From Epinephelus fuscoguttatus (taxonomy: Eukaryota; Chordata; Actinopteri; Perciformes; Serranidae), in contig NC_064754.1 of NCBI RefSeq assembly GCF_011397635.1, forward strand, positions 36,399,543-36,463,542: a stretch of 64,000 nucleotides of DNA, written 5' to 3'. This document shows positions 63,188 through 64,000 of this stretch, one piece after another. The notes under the pieces were generated by a model, which saw only the letters and a list, made by a program, of their open reading frames with translations, was not told the origin of the DNA and did no database searches. Within the stretch, counting starts at the first letter, position 1. Each line of letters begins with the position of its first letter. A program made the translations under genes and the position numbers.

Positions 63188-64000
63188 CTGCACAGACAAA
63201 CCAAATGGATTCGTGAGTAGCAGAGTGTGGGCACGCTTGAATGAGCAGTAAAAAGGTTTTGGATTTCAATATATGATGTATGACATTCACAATAGAAGAA
63301 GTGCTGCTTTGCTTCCCAACCCTCACATGGAAAGAATGTAAAGTAGGAATTTAATAGTCCTCCAGTTCAGATCAAATTATGTTGTTAATGTTAGACTTTA
63401 CACAGCTGAGAAGGAATTTAGTCTTATTTAGATTCAGATGTAAATATGCCACATTAGGTGACCTATTACTGTGAAAAAAAATAAATTCCACCATACATTT
63501 AAAGCATCCATGTTACATCCAGAAGTGTTCAATCAAATGGAATTAATCAACTATTTTAAACAACAACTACTTTATATTAAGGTACACATATTCACCATAA
63601 ACTAGTTGTTTATTAGCATGCATACTGGTAGCATACTGACTATTTATTAGTCATTATAAAGCAGTTATTAATGCCTTACTCTTCATGACCATGTCTGAGA
63701 ATTTTACCTCAGTAATTACTGCTTATTGATAGGAAGTAAGGAAGATGTGTTTCTCCTAATAACACTTAATTAATGTGGTCCATTGTTATACAAAAGACAC
63801 AACTTCATGTGTTAATAGTGGCCCACTGTAAAGTGACACCTTGTTAATAAGTAATTCACTGGTAGTCTGACTCTTATCAACCCACACAGGTTCCCTATTC
63901 TGAAGTAGCTTTCTCTTCACACTCAGTAAATCCATTACAGCACACAACTACTGGAATAAACACACCTTATTCTTAAGTGATATGGCAGTATATTTTTAAT
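63188..64000. other. pik3r6 intron, no exon seen
   Basis: AT-rich sequence with no frame resembling the upstream PIK3R6 protein; interpreted as intron continuing beyond the window. Confidence 0.55.

Noticed and set aside
1-64000. CRISPR arrays, operons, riboswitches or other prokaryotic systems
   Set aside because: No regularly spaced identical repeats and no bacterial gene structure; the window is vertebrate nuclear DNA.

Overview
The window looks like nuclear DNA of a ray-finned fish, probably a percomorph-type teleost. Genes are split into short exons with GT/AG introns, the non-coding DNA is AT-rich, and it carries microsatellites, tRNA-derived SINEs, TTAA-flanked MITEs and other repeats I associate with fish. 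Family assignments come from reading the exon translations against remembered vertebrate proteins; no search was run.

Four protein-coding genes are supported, all on the minus strand. (1) prpsap1, positions 1-9619, is cut by the left edge: seven exons encode about the first 231 residues of a PRPP-synthetase-associated protein. (2) 14337-21666 is a complete seven-exon gene for a 271-residue protein with a Myb/SANT-like N-terminus, a cysteine cluster and a charged C-terminal coiled coil; I cannot name it. (3) bmerb1 (C16orf45 family), 37374-55668, is complete with six exons and 190 residues, and ends in a CaaX-like CSIM. (4) pik3r6, 58370-63187 and beyond, is cut by the right edge: nine exons encode the C-terminal 302 residues of a PI3K-gamma adaptor. 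Every exon junction was checked for splice dinucleotides and phase, and the exon sums are in frame.

Between the genes lie about 4 kb (9.7-14.3 kb), 15.7 kb (21.7-37.4 kb) and 2.7 kb (55.7-58.4 kb) in which I see no convincing coding exon. These stretches and the introns are rich in transposons. They include a solo LTR inserted in a 1-kb degenerate tandem repeat, five elements bounded by TTAA or a one-base variant (one of them 1160 bp and carrying an exon-like acidic ORF), and a 588-bp element family with 9-bp target duplications, one copy of which sits inside another repeat. There are also a MITE with 68-bp inverted ends, a near-perfect 43-bp hairpin and three same-orientation SINE copies.

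The genes do not form a functional unit. prpsap1 acts in nucleotide precursor control, bmerb1 in Rab and cytoskeleton biology, pik3r6 in GPCR-PI3K-gamma signalling, and the Myb/SANT-like protein is probably nuclear. I found no bacterial-type system, CRISPR array, rRNA or functional tRNA gene.
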